A DNA stretch of 64,000 nt from Gammaproteobacteria bacterium (GCA_020445255.1 JAGRGY010000019.1:1-64000); one strand, 5' to 3'. Shown: positions 38,610 through 47,104, numbered from the stretch's first letter. Numbers and translations: made by a program. Notes: generated by a model not told the origin, from the letters alone.

Positions 38610-39403
38610 TCCGGTTGGCCGTCGTCGTGATCGCGGTTTGGCTGGTGGCTGCCGTGGCCGGCGTGATCGCGCCGCTGGATCCCAGCCGTATAAGCCTTCC
38701 TGATATCCTGGCATCACCGTCGGCCGCGCATCTGCTCGGTACCGACGATCTGGGCCGCCCGGTGTTCGACCGGCTGCTCGCCGGCGCTGGGGTGTCGTTG
38801 CTGGTCGCCGTTCTGACCGTGGGTCTCTCGGCGACGGTCGGGGTGGCCCTAGGGCTGCTTGCCGGTTACGTCGGTGGGTGGCCGGATCGCGTCATCGGGC
38901 GTGTGATCGAGGTGTTCCTGGCGTTCCCCGGCATGCTGCTGGCGATCGCGATGGCCGCGGTGCTCGGTCCCGGGCTGGACAACGTGATCATTGCGTTGGC
39001 GGTGATGGGCTGGGTGGGGTATGCACGCCTGGTGCGGGTTCAGGTCTTGTCATTGAAACAGAGCGACCATGTGCTTGCCGCGCGCGCCCTGGGGCGTGGC
39101 GATGTCGCGATCGTGCGCTGCCATCTGCTGCCGCTGGTCATGGCGCCGGTGCTGGTCGAGGCCAGCTTCGGTATTGCCGCGGCGGTGGTCGCCGAGGCGG
39201 GGCTGTCTTTCCTGGGGCTGGGCATCCAGCCGCCTGCGGCGTCGTGGGGTGGGATGATCCACGATGGCGTGCGTTACCTGCTGGTCGCTCCGCATCTGGT
39301 GCTGGCGCCCGGGGCGGCGTTGTTCGCGGTCGTGGTCGCGGTCAATCTGCTCGGCGACCACCTGCGCGACCGGCTCGACGTCACTTCACGTAGTACGCGG
39401 TAA
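38606..39403 (+). CDS. Peptide ABC transporter permease, DppC/OppC type
   Basis: 265 residues from the GTG at 38606; the open frame upstream lies inside the first permease. After an N-terminal membrane helix comes HLLGTDDLGRPVFDRLLAGAGVSL, the OppC signature. The docking loop is AARALGRGDVAIVRCHLLPL, and EAGLSFLGLGIQPPAASWGGM follows. It forms the channel with the preceding permease. Its last 23 bases overlap the opposing fliL-like gene. Confidence 0.93.
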   Translation: MIRLAVVVIAVWLVAAVAGVIAPLDPSRISLPDILASPSAAHLLGTDDLGRPVFDRLLAGAGVSLLVAVLTVGLSATVGVALGLLAGYVGGWPDRVIGRVIEVFLAFPGMLLAIAMAAVLGPGLDNVIIALAVMGWVGYARLVRVQVLSLKQSDHVLAARALGRGDVAIVRCHLLPLVMAPVLVEASFGIAAAVVAEAGLSFLGLGIQPPAASWGGMIHDGVRYLLVAPHLVLAPGAALFAVVVAVNLLGDHLRDRLDVTSRSTR

Positions 39404-39788
39404 AATACAGATCATCGACCAGGGGTTCGCCGGTCATTTCCTGCAGCTGGTCCCGGACTGCCGCGAGCGCTGCTTTGCGCAGGTTTTCCTTGCCCTCGCG
39501 GGAAAGCAGCTGCCTGCCGTCCTGGCCGGCGATCAACATCAGGATCTGGTGGCGCAGGGCGGGGGCATGCAGTTCGATCTTCGGCATTTCCACCGCATGC
39601 TGGGTCATCAATTGGATGTCGCAGCGAATATACTTCGGGCCGCCGCTGAGATTGCTGACGATCGATGGTTTGAGAGCGTAATAGCCGATCTCGATCGGCG
39701 GTTGTTCGTCGTCAGCGGCATTCATCACCGGCGTGAATGCCGCGCAGACCAACGCCAATATCAGGGCCGGAAGACCTCTATGCATCAT
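39381..39788 (-). CDS. FliL-like secreted protein
   Basis: 135 residues from the ATG at 39788 with AAGGA seven bases upstream. A signal peptide (about 24 residues, ending near NAA) is followed by a FliL domain: YYALKPSIVSNL, KYIRCDIQLMT, LRHQILMLIAGQ, LRKAALAAVRDQL and DDLYFTAYYV. True FliL is anchored by a non-cleaved helix beside the flagellar motor; this version seems to be exported, and no flagellar gene lies nearby. Its role is unknown. It is transcribed alone, against the surrounding genes. Confidence 0.75.
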   Translation of the reverse strand: MMHRGLPALILALVCAAFTPVMNAADDEQPPIEIGYYALKPSIVSNLSGGPKYIRCDIQLMTQHAVEMPKIELHAPALRHQILMLIAGQDGRQLLSREGKENLRKAALAAVRDQLQEMTGEPLVDDLYFTAYYVK

Positions 39789-39856
39789 CAACAGTCCTTT
39801 GGTCAGCAGCTGTTTCGGATAACCGGATCACATCTCCGTCGCGCGGGCGCAGTCTG

Positions 39857-40912
39857 ATGCTGCACGGTCCGGTCATGATCGATGTGCTCGGCACCGAACT
39901 CACTGAGAGTGACCGCCGAATGCTGTGCCACCCCGCAGCCGGCGGCGTCATTCTGTTCACGCGCAACTACGTCTCCCCACAGCAGCTACATCGGCTGGTG
40001 CGCGAGATTCATGAGCTGCGCTCGCCGCATCTGCTGATCGCCGTCGACCAGGAGGGCGGACGCGTTCAACGCTTTCGTGAAGGATTCACGCGGCTGCCGG
40101 CAGCCGGGCAGCTCCTCGCCCGCTGTGACGATGATGCCGTTGCCGCCCGTCACGCCGCGCACGAACTCGGCTGGTTGATGGCGGCGGAATTGCGGGCGAT
40201 CGGAGTCGATTTCAGCTTCGCACCGGTGCTCGATGTCGACGGTGGCTTGAGTACCGTAATCGGTGATCGGTCGTTTGCCGATGACGCCGACCTGGTCGGG
40301 CAGATGGCGGGGGCCTGGATGACAGGGGCCCGCGAGGCCGGCATGGTCAGCGTCGGCAAGCATTTCCCCGGTCACGGTGGCGTCGCCGCGGATTCGCATG
40401 TCGATCTGCCGGTCGATGATCGGCGACTCGACCAAATCCTCGCCCACGACGTGCGACCATTCGTGCGTCTGATCGACGGGGGCCTCGAGGGCGTCATGCC
40501 GGCACATGTGGTCTATTCTGCCTGCGATGATGCCCCGGCCGGCTTCTCGCGGTTTTGGTTGCAGGACATCCTGCGCGATCGGCTGCGCTTTCAGGGCGTG
40601 ATCTTCAGTGACGACCTGAGCATGGCGGCCGCAGGGCAGGCCGGCTGCTACGCAGATCGCGCGCATGCCGCGCTGCGGGCCGGATGCGACATGGTGCTGG
40701 TGTGTAACAATCCGGACGGCGCGAAAGAGGTTCTGGATGCGCTCGCCGGCTATCATGACCCAGTCGCCCAGTCGCGCACTGCGCGCCTGCATGGTCGGGC
40801 CGGACAGCGCTGGGATCGTCTGCACGAGGATCCGCGCTGGCATCGTGCCGTGGAACTGGCGGCGGCCTTTACGTCTGAGGCCAATCTGACACTGAACCTG
40901 GACGGGAAATGA
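39857..40912 (+). CDS. nagZ: Beta-N-acetylglucosaminidase NagZ
   Basis: 351 residues from the ATG at 39857 (MLHGPVMIDVLGTEL, as in known NagZ). The substrate loop and catalysts are seen in AVDQEGGRVQRFREGFTRLP, KHFPGHGGVAADSHVDLP (with the His-Asp pair) and FSDDLSM (nucleophile aspartate). NagZ removes GlcNAc from anhydromuropeptides in the cytoplasm during peptidoglycan recycling. It overlaps hpt by four bases. A possible recycling importer lies just upstream. Confidence 0.96.
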   Translation: MLHGPVMIDVLGTELTESDRRMLCHPAAGGVILFTRNYVSPQQLHRLVREIHELRSPHLLIAVDQEGGRVQRFREGFTRLPAAGQLLARCDDDAVAARHAAHELGWLMAAELRAIGVDFSFAPVLDVDGGLSTVIGDRSFADDADLVGQMAGAWMTGAREAGMVSVGKHFPGHGGVAADSHVDLPVDDRRLDQILAHDVRPFVRLIDGGLEGVMPAHVVYSACDDAPAGFSRFWLQDILRDRLRFQGVIFSDDLSMAAAGQAGCYADRAHAALRAGCDMVLVCNNPDGAKEVLDALAGYHDPVAQSRTARLHGRAGQRWDRLHEDPRWHRAVELAAAFTSEANLTLNLDGK

Positions 40913-41460
40913 CCATGGATCTTCGTGGTGAAGTCGAGCGCGTGATGCGCGAAGCGGAATGTCTGCACGACCGCGCCGCGATCGAATGCGCCTTCGACGA
41001 GATGGCCGAGCACATCAATCGCGACATGGCAGCGGGTGACGTAGTCGTGATCTGCGTCATGAACGGCGGGCTGGTCGCCAGCGGGCAGTTGCTGCCGCGG
41101 CTGAATTTCCCGCTGCGAGTCGACTATATGCACGCCAGCCGATATCGCGAACGGACCAGCGGCGAAGAACTGCACTGGAAGGTGGAGCCGGTGCAGCGGC
41201 TGCAGGGAAAGGATGTCCTGATCGTCGACGATATTCTCGACGAAGGCTACACGTTGGATGCCATCATTCGGTTCTGCTGGCAGACGCAACCCGCGAGCGT
41301 TCGTGCCGCGGTGCTGGTGCAGAAGCTGCACGATCGCGGCGTGCGCCCGCCTGTCGACTACATCGGACTGACGGTGCCGGATCGCTACGTGTTCGGATAC
41401 GGCATGGACTACAAGGGCTACTGGCGCAACGCGCGTGGCATATACGCGGTCGCGGATTAA
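40909..41460 (+). CDS. hpt: Hypoxanthine(-guanine) phosphoribosyltransferase
   Basis: 183 residues; the PRPP-binding motif is VLIVDDILDEGYTLD, with MNGGLVASGQLLPRL upstream and the purine-recognition part near VPDRYVFGYGMDYKGYWRN. It salvages hypoxanthine to IMP. In Pseudomonas-like genomes it stands between nagZ and the methylthioinosine phosphorylase gene, and so it does here: the hypoxanthine released by the next enzyme is its substrate. Confidence 0.92.
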   Translation: MTMDLRGEVERVMREAECLHDRAAIECAFDEMAEHINRDMAAGDVVVICVMNGGLVASGQLLPRLNFPLRVDYMHASRYRERTSGEELHWKVEPVQRLQGKDVLIVDDILDEGYTLDAIIRFCWQTQPASVRAAVLVQKLHDRGVRPPVDYIGLTVPDRYVFGYGMDYKGYWRNARGIYAVAD

Positions 41461-41480
41461 CGCACAGGGGGCACGACGCG

Positions 41481-42218
41481 GTGCAGGCACTGGGCATCAT
41501 CGGCGGATCGGGACTGACCCGGCTGCAGGCATTGACGGTCGAACGCCACGAGGTCATATCGACACCCTACGGCGAACCGTCGGCACCGCTGACATTCGGT
41601 CGTTTCGACGGCACCCGGGTCGTCTTCCTGCCGCGCCACGGTTCGACGCATTCGATTCCCCCGCACCGCGTGAACTACCGCGCCAACCTGTGGGCCATGC
41701 GCGAGGTGGGTATCGAACGCGTCATCGGCATGGCGGCGGTCGGTGGTATCACGCCGCCGATGGCGCCCGGCGTGCTGGCCGTGCCCGATCAGGTCATCGA
41801 TTACACCTGGGGTCGAGACCACACGCTGTTCGATGCCGACCTGGACAGCGTCACGCATATCGACTTCACCGACCCCTACTGCGAAGACCTGCGTGCGCAG
41901 ATCCTGGCCGCCGCGCGTGGCGTGGACATCGCGGTGCACGACGGTGGCACTTACGGCGCGACCCAGGGGCCGAGGCTTGAGTCGCGGGCGGAGATTGCGC
42001 GGATGGAACGCGACGGGTGCGATGTCGTCGGAATGACGGGTATGCCCGAGGCGGCATTGGCACGTGAACTCGGCATTTGCTATGCGTGCCTGGCGCTGAG
42101 CGTGAACTGGGCAGCCGGAAAGTCCGACGGCCCGATCACCATGGGCGAGATCGATCGCCACCTGGACCAGGGTATGGGACGGGCGCGCACGGTGCTGGCG
42201 GCAGTGGCGGGCGCATGA
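41481..42218 (+). CDS. mtnP: S-methyl-5'-thioinosine phosphorylase
   Basis: 245 residues, GTG start with AGGGGG nine bases upstream. The family marks are IIGGSGL, FLPRHGSTHSIPPHRVNYRANLWAM and the ribose-site stretch GMTGMPEAALARELGI. Methylthioadenosine phosphorylases share these, but the short length and the hpt neighbour fit the inosine-specific enzyme of Pseudomonas (PA3004). It yields hypoxanthine and 5-methylthioribose 1-phosphate. It overlaps the next gene by four bases. Confidence 0.88.
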   Translation: MQALGIIGGSGLTRLQALTVERHEVISTPYGEPSAPLTFGRFDGTRVVFLPRHGSTHSIPPHRVNYRANLWAMREVGIERVIGMAAVGGITPPMAPGVLAVPDQVIDYTWGRDHTLFDADLDSVTHIDFTDPYCEDLRAQILAAARGVDIAVHDGGTYGATQGPRLESRAEIARMERDGCDVVGMTGMPEAALARELGICYACLALSVNWAAGKSDGPITMGEIDRHLDQGMGRARTVLAAVAGA

Positions 42219-42895
42219 GGCTGCTGCTGCCCGCACTCGTCATGCTCATGACCGGTAGCGCGTGCGCCGACAGGGTCCCCGAGCAGTTTCGCACCGGCAT
42301 GCAGGCGTTGACCGAGGGCAATTACGCCGAGGCCTACTGCCTATGGAAGCCACTCGCCGATCGCGGTTACGCCGAGGCCCAGTATCACCTTGGCTGGTTG
42401 TATGCCAACGGCAACGGCCTTGCGGTGGATATCGAACGCGCCGTCGCGTATTGGAAAGCGGCCGCTCAGCAGGGGCACGCTGATGCCCAGTTCGCAATCG
42501 CGCTCGCGTACACCACGGGTGAGGGTATGAAAAAGGACCTGGATGTTGCCGTATCCTGGTACCTGAAAGCGGCCCGGACCGGTCACCAGGATGCGCGCGA
42601 GATCCTGTTGCGGCTGAATGGCGACCGTTCGGTGCACCTGCTCGAGAAACATCCGGAACTGGCACGCGAGGACTGGTTCGGCTGGCGCGCCGAGGTCAGC
42701 GGTGAGCGCATCAACGTGCGCGACGGGCCCGGCACCAATCACAAAGTCGTCGCCACGCTCGAACAGGGGACCGGGGTGCGAGTGGTCGGCACGAACGGTG
42801 ACTGGTACATGGTGGTGCTGCCAAGCACCAAGCGCGATGCTGCCGTCAAGGTTGCCTGGATCTATCGAACGTTGCTGAGCCGCAACAAGGGATAG
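42215..42895 (+). CDS. Exported Sel1-repeat and SH3b-domain protein
   Basis: 226 residues from the ATG at 42215. A signal peptide (about 19 residues, cleavage near SACA) is followed by three Sel1-like repeats (AEAQYHLGWLYANGNGLAVD, ADAQFAIALAYTTGEGMKKD, HQDAREILLRL) and a C-terminal SH3b domain (INVRDGPGTNHKVVATLEQG, NGDWYMVVLP, VAWIYRTLL). Such proteins scaffold envelope complexes; SH3b domains bind peptides or cell wall. The partner is unknown. Confidence 0.82.
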   Translation: MRLLLPALVMLMTGSACADRVPEQFRTGMQALTEGNYAEAYCLWKPLADRGYAEAQYHLGWLYANGNGLAVDIERAVAYWKAAAQQGHADAQFAIALAYTTGEGMKKDLDVAVSWYLKAARTGHQDAREILLRLNGDRSVHLLEKHPELAREDWFGWRAEVSGERINVRDGPGTNHKVVATLEQGTGVRVVGTNGDWYMVVLPSTKRDAAVKVAWIYRTLLSRNKG

Positions 42896-42942
42896 GTCAT
42901 AATCTGCGCGCGATCGGCGCATCAATGCTGGAGATAGAACAA

Positions 42943-43212
42943 ATGACGGGAATTGCAAAACGCAAAAAGGGTAACGGATTGTTTTCGACGCTTGTCGTGC
43001 TCCTGCTGTTGGCCCTGACGGTCGGTTTGTACCTGCAGATAGTCATCGGCGAGCGACAGACGCAGCAGCAGGCCCCCGTGCAGCAGGCCAGCGTGCGCGT
43101 GGTCGAGGGGCGTGAGCCGGCCGTGGCCACGACGGGTGCGGTACTGAAGGATCTCCCGGCCGATCAGATGAATCTGATCATCGACGTATTTGCGCCGGAG
43201 CGAAGCCGCTGA
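42943..43212 (+). CDS. Small single-span membrane protein, unknown
   Basis: 89 residues from the ATG at 42943, which has GGAGAT seven bases upstream; an ATG at 42925 is in frame but lacks such a site. A basic N-terminus (AKRKKGNG) precedes one membrane helix (STLVVLLLLALTVGLYLQIVI), then a Gln/Val-rich linker and a soluble tail of about 45 residues. I recognise no family. It may be co-transcribed with the preceding Sel1 gene. Confidence 0.6.
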   Translation: MTGIAKRKKGNGLFSTLVVLLLLALTVGLYLQIVIGERQTQQQAPVQQASVRVVEGREPAVATTGAVLKDLPADQMNLIIDVFAPERSR

Positions 43213-43239
43213 ACGGTTCGGAGCGGTGAGCGCGCTGAA

Positions 43240-43335
43240 TCGACAAATCCGATATCGATAATGAACTTAAAATATGGACAATAAATATCTAAAACAAATG
43301 GAAAAATAAGACGATCTTCAGAGTCGACTTTAATT
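43240..43335. other. AT-rich intergenic patch
   Basis: About 95 bases with long A and T runs (AAATATCTAAAAC, GGAAAAATAAGACG, TTTAATTTTCG) in otherwise GC-rich DNA. It lies between the small membrane protein and the histidine phosphatase gene and contains no gene. It could be a promoter region or a binding site for a nucleoid protein. Confidence 0.5.
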
Positions 43336-43420
43336 TTCGTTCCGTGAGCCGCGCGTCGCCTTGACGACCGCTCGCGTGGACGTTGCGGCACCAAGCCCGT
43401 GTCCGGCTGTCGCACGGATC

Positions 43421-44047
43421 ATGCGCTTCGACCCCATCCCCTGGCCTGTTTTGCTCGCGCTGCTCGTGTGGAGTTGCGTCGGGCGTGCCTTTGCAGAGGT
43501 GCCGCCGGATCTGCTTGCGGCGCTCCGTCAGGGTGGTTTCGTCATCTATTTTCGCCATGCGGCGACGGACTGGGATCAGCAGGACCGCGAGCGGTCGCTC
43601 ATGGACGTCGCGAGTTGTGACCCGAACCGGATGCGTCAGTTGTCGGATTCGGGCCGCGAGACGGCACGGCGCATCGGTATGCGGATCCGGGGGCTGGGCA
43701 TCCCTGTGGACTCGGTGGTGGCCAGCGAATACTGCCGCACCGTCGAGACGGCGAATCTGCTCGATCTGGGTCCGGTGACGACCTCGCGCGACGTGATCAA
43801 TGAGCGTGTCGCGGAGCGGGTGGGTGGACGTGACCACCTTCGTGACGCGGTGCGCAAGCGCCTGGCGACGATTCCGCGACCGGGTTTCAACAGCGTGATC
43901 GTTGCCCACGGCAACGTGTTCCTGCTGGCGGCGGGTACACGTCCTCCGGAGGCCGGCGCGGCGATCGTACGACCGCTTCCCGGTGGTCGCTTCGATGTGG
44001 TGGCGATGTTTGCGCCGGACGACTGGGATAAGCTGCGCGAGCGATGA
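43421..44047 (+). CDS. Periplasmic histidine phosphatase-family protein
   Basis: 208 residues from the ATG at 43421, giving a signal peptide (WPVLLALLVWSCVGRAFA). The frame is open further upstream without similarity. The phosphohistidine motif is FRHAATDWDQQD, a variant of RHG with Ala in place of Gly; VVASEYCRTVETANLL and the second histidine in VIVAHGNVFLL complete the site. Substrate unknown. Confidence 0.82.
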   Translation: MRFDPIPWPVLLALLVWSCVGRAFAEVPPDLLAALRQGGFVIYFRHAATDWDQQDRERSLMDVASCDPNRMRQLSDSGRETARRIGMRIRGLGIPVDSVVASEYCRTVETANLLDLGPVTTSRDVINERVAERVGGRDHLRDAVRKRLATIPRPGFNSVIVAHGNVFLLAAGTRPPEAGAAIVRPLPGGRFDVVAMFAPDDWDKLRER

Positions 44048-44105
44048 CGCCAGCGATTCACGCGTGGCGCAGCATCGGGCAAGTAGTTGAGACGAGGGTT
44101 GTGAG

Positions 44106-44612
44106 ATGCCGGTGAAGAGCAGGCGTGCCTGGTGGTTGTTGGCTTTGTCCGCGTTGGGGCTCGAGCTGACCGCATTGTGGTTCCAACACGGCATGGGGCT
44201 CGACCCGTGCGTGAAGTGTGTGTACGAACGGGTTGCCGTGCTGGGCCTGTTCACGGCCGGGCTGATCGGCTCGATTCAACCTGCCCTGTTCGCCCTGCGC
44301 CTGGCCGGTTACCTTGCGTGGGTGATCAGCGCGGTTTGGGGACTGCACCTGGCGCTGCAGCATGTCGGCATCCAGCATGATCCGAGTACCGCCTTCAGCT
44401 GCAGCTTCGCGGCCGAGTTCCCCTCCTGGGCGAAGCTCGACGAGTGGTTCCCGGCGATGTTTCTGCCTACGGGTTACTGTGACGACATCCAGTGGCAATG
44501 GTTGTCGTTGACGATGGCGCAGTGGATGGTGGTGGTGTTCTGCATCTATCTGTCGATCCTGCTCGCTGTGCTTTACAGCGAGTGGCGCCTTCGCGCCGGG
44601 CCGCAAACATGA
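44106..44612 (+). CDS. dsbB: Disulfide bond formation protein B
   Basis: 168 residues with four membrane helices. The first redox pair is DPCVKCVYERVA; the second lies in the periplasmic loop, FSCSFAAEFP and GYCDD. DsbB re-oxidises DsbA and passes electrons to quinones. No dsbA is in the window. A hairpin after the stop separates it from the opposing nrdJ gene. Confidence 0.94.
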   Translation: MPVKSRRAWWLLALSALGLELTALWFQHGMGLDPCVKCVYERVAVLGLFTAGLIGSIQPALFALRLAGYLAWVISAVWGLHLALQHVGIQHDPSTAFSCSFAAEFPSWAKLDEWFPAMFLPTGYCDDIQWQWLSLTMAQWMVVVFCIYLSILLAVLYSEWRLRAGPQT

Positions 44613-44614
44613 AC

Positions 44615-44632
44615 CCGGGCTTTACAGCCCGG
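44615..44632. terminator. Bidirectional hairpin between dsbB and nrdJ
   Basis: CCGGGCT (44615-44621) and AGCCCGG (44626-44632) form a perfect 7-bp stem with loop TTAC between two convergent genes. No T-run follows on either strand, so it is a weak or Rho-assisted terminator. Confidence 0.4.
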
Positions 44633-44640
44633 CCGCAAGC

Positions 44641-46392
44641 TCAATCGCAGCCGTCGGCTGCGGCAATCGGAGCGTTCGACGCTACCCCGCAGCGTGTGCC
44701 GACGACGCCTTCGCCGGTGCTCGGATTGGGCCTGAACACGGTGCAACCTTTCAGCCCCAGGCGATAGGCCTCGTCGTAGATGACCCGAAATACGTCAAAC
44801 GGCGTTTCTGGCGAGAGATTGATGGTCTTCGAAATGGCGTTGTCGACGTAGCGTTGCAACTCGGCCTGCATGAGCAGGTGCGCATCCGGTTCGAGAGCGG
44901 TTGCGGTGACAAAGCTGGCAGGCAATGGGCCGCCGCCGTGCCGCTCCCAGGCGCGCCTGGCATAGGCAGTGACGTTGAACGCACGCGTTGTGCCGCTGCC
45001 GGTCCCGATCCGGTACTCCGTCTCGATCTGCGGCAGCGGCTCGATGCCACTCGATACGCAGTCGGCCAGCAGGCTGATCGAGCCTGCCGGTGCGAGTGCG
45101 ATCAGGTGGCTGTTGCGCAACCCGTCAGCGTGGATCCGCGCGCGGATGTTGTCCGGCAGCGACTGGATGAATGGCCGCGCCAGCAGTGCGTCGCGGTCGA
45201 ACCAGGGGAAACTGCCTTTTTCCGCCGCCAGCGCACACGACGCGCGATACGCGGCATGGCAAACCGTGCGCAGCGCCACCGCGGCCGCCATGCGCCCTTG
45301 GCGTGAGCCATAGCGTCGCCCAAGCAGGATCAGGCTGTCGGCCAGACCGGTGACTCCCAGGCCGATCCGACGGCTGCCGCGGGCCTGCGCAGCCTGCTGT
45401 TCGAGTGGAAACGGCGATACATCGATGACGTCGTCGAGGAAGCGCACCGCCAGCGTCGTCGTCGCGACCAGGCCGTCGATGTCCCATTCGGCGTCGTTGG
45501 CGAAAGGCCGTCGCACGAAGCGGGTCAGATTGATCGACCCGAGGTCGCATGCGCCATAGGCGGGCAGTGGTATCTCGCCGCACGGGTTGGTGGCGTGGAT
45601 GTTTTCGACATAGCCGAGATTGTCCGTCTCGTTGATACGGTCGATGAACAGCACGCCCGGTTCGCCGGTCTCGTAGGCCGCGTGCAGCAGGGCGTCCCAA
45701 AGTGCCCGCGCAGGCGGCGTGCCGGCCTGGCCCGTCGGCGGCCAAGGCGCATCCTCGCGTACCGCGTCCATGAAGGCATCGCTGACCAGCACCGAGAGAT
45801 TGCTGGCGGAAAACCGGCCCGGCTCGCGCTTGGCATCGATGAAAGCGCGGATGTCCTGGTGATCGCAGGCGAGCGTCGCCATCATTGCGCCTGGTCGCAG
45901 GGTACCGGTCGAGGTGCCGGCACACAGGCTGTCGAACGGCTCGATCAGGCGCACCGGTCCCGGTGCCGTCGCCGCGCCATCGCCAACCCGCTGTCCGGCC
46001 GGACGAAGTGGTGAGAAGTCGTAGCCGATGCCGCCGCCGTACTGCAGGGTGAGGGCACCTTCGTGCAGCGCCTCGGCGATCGCGTCCGGGTTGTCGTGCA
46101 GTTCACCCATGACAAAGCAGTTGAACAAGGTGCGCTGCGGCCCGGCACCTGCATTGGCGAGCACGCGGCCGCCGGGAAGAAAACGCAGATCCGCCATCGC
46201 GCGGTGGAACACATCGGCAAACCGGTCGGGCGATGCCGCTTCGGCTTGGGCAACACACTGTGCGACCCTGAGCCAGGTATCGTTGAGGCTCGACTCTTCG
46301 CTGGCACCGGGGGAATGGCGACGATAACGGGTTTCCCAGACGAATTCTGCGAGCTCGGCGGAGGAGGCCGCGGGTTGGGACTGAATCGTCAT
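44641..46392 (-). CDS. nrdJ: Adenosylcobalamin-dependent (class II) ribonucleotide reductase
   Basis: 583 residues, the shorter class II type. It shows LPGGRVLANAGAG, TLFNCFVMGE (active-site cysteine), the thiyl-radical site ATNPCGEIPLPAYGACDLGSIN, and GLKGCTVFRPN. It makes deoxynucleotides using B12 and so works with or without oxygen. The C-terminal tail is short, with two cysteines thirteen residues apart, and has no CxxC pair. No B12 riboswitch is evident in the 97 bases before it. Confidence 0.93.
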   Translation of the reverse strand: MTIQSQPAASSAELAEFVWETRYRRHSPGASEESSLNDTWLRVAQCVAQAEAASPDRFADVFHRAMADLRFLPGGRVLANAGAGPQRTLFNCFVMGELHDNPDAIAEALHEGALTLQYGGGIGYDFSPLRPAGQRVGDGAATAPGPVRLIEPFDSLCAGTSTGTLRPGAMMATLACDHQDIRAFIDAKREPGRFSASNLSVLVSDAFMDAVREDAPWPPTGQAGTPPARALWDALLHAAYETGEPGVLFIDRINETDNLGYVENIHATNPCGEIPLPAYGACDLGSINLTRFVRRPFANDAEWDIDGLVATTTLAVRFLDDVIDVSPFPLEQQAAQARGSRRIGLGVTGLADSLILLGRRYGSRQGRMAAAVALRTVCHAAYRASCALAAEKGSFPWFDRDALLARPFIQSLPDNIRARIHADGLRNSHLIALAPAGSISLLADCVSSGIEPLPQIETEYRIGTGSGTTRAFNVTAYARRAWERHGGGPLPASFVTATALEPDAHLLMQAELQRYVDNAISKTINLSPETPFDVFRVIYDEAYRLGLKGCTVFRPNPSTGEGVVGTRCGVASNAPIAAADGCD

Positions 46393-46489
46393 GCGGTGTG
46401 GTTTGCCGCCGACCAGGCAGGGGACAGTCGCCTGTTCCCGCGACGGGTCACATGGGAAGGGTCAGGGGCCTGCGGCGGCAGCCCATCAT

Positions 46490-46924
46490 TCACAGGTATT
46501 CCGGCAGCTGCGCACGAATGCGTTCGGGTGTCTGGGTGGTCAGATCCTTCGCAATCTCTTCGCTGACCAGGCCGCGCAGTCCGGAAGACAGGTGCTTGCG
46601 CATCAGGCCGAGGAAGTGTGGCGCACCCATTACATACAGTTTCGCGAATGCATGCTTCATGCGACCGCGTTCCAGGTGTTCGCAGACCTCGCCGGCAAAG
46701 CGGTTTTCGTTCTCCTGTTTCACGGAGTTGCCGTTGCCGAGACCGTGCGAACCGCCATTGGCGCTGGTGTCGCGTCCACCGCGGTCGCTGACCAGGTCGC
46801 CCTCGTGCAATCGTGCCTGTGGATTGCTCAGGGTCTCCAGTTCGCACAACGGGCCGGACGGTTTGTCGGCGGAGAAGATGCGGGCGCGACAGGCGTCCGC
46901 GACGACAATCCAGGTAGTGCTCAT
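46490..46924 (-). CDS. Host attachment-type protein
   Basis: 144 residues from the ATG at 46924, which is preceded by GGGAGAA. It begins TTWIVVADACRARIF and carries the family's central Gly/Asn-rich stretch and the helical part RFAGEVCEHLERGRMKHAF, then LYVMGAPHFLGLMRKHL. The Pfam family is named after a gene needed for attachment of Agrobacterium to plants, but most members are in free-living bacteria and the fold resembles eRF1/RNA-binding domains. Function here unknown. Confidence 0.85.
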   Translation of the reverse strand: MSTTWIVVADACRARIFSADKPSGPLCELETLSNPQARLHEGDLVSDRGGRDTSANGGSHGLGNGNSVKQENENRFAGEVCEHLERGRMKHAFAKLYVMGAPHFLGLMRKHLSSGLRGLVSEEIAKDLTTQTPERIRAQLPEYL

Positions 46925-47020
46925 AGTTGTATTCTCCCAGGTTGGGAAGCGTGGTCTCCAATGCAGCCGCCGCCCCATGGCGGGCTGACGTCGGACCCCT
47001 TCAGTTTCTAGGCTACACAG

Positions 47021-47049
47021 CCCGTGATGCGTCGCGCACGGGTATTTTT
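47021..47049 (+). terminator. Terminator-like hairpin pointing right with no gene before it
   Basis: CCCGTG (47021-47026) pairs with CACGGG (47037-47042) and is followed by TATTTTT on the plus strand. All genes around it are on the minus strand, so it could stop an antisense transcript or a small RNA, or be chance. Confidence 0.35.
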
Positions 47050-47104
47050 CGCTTGTTTGACAGACGACAACATCGCTCGACCGGAGTCTCTGTCCTGCGG
47101 CTGT

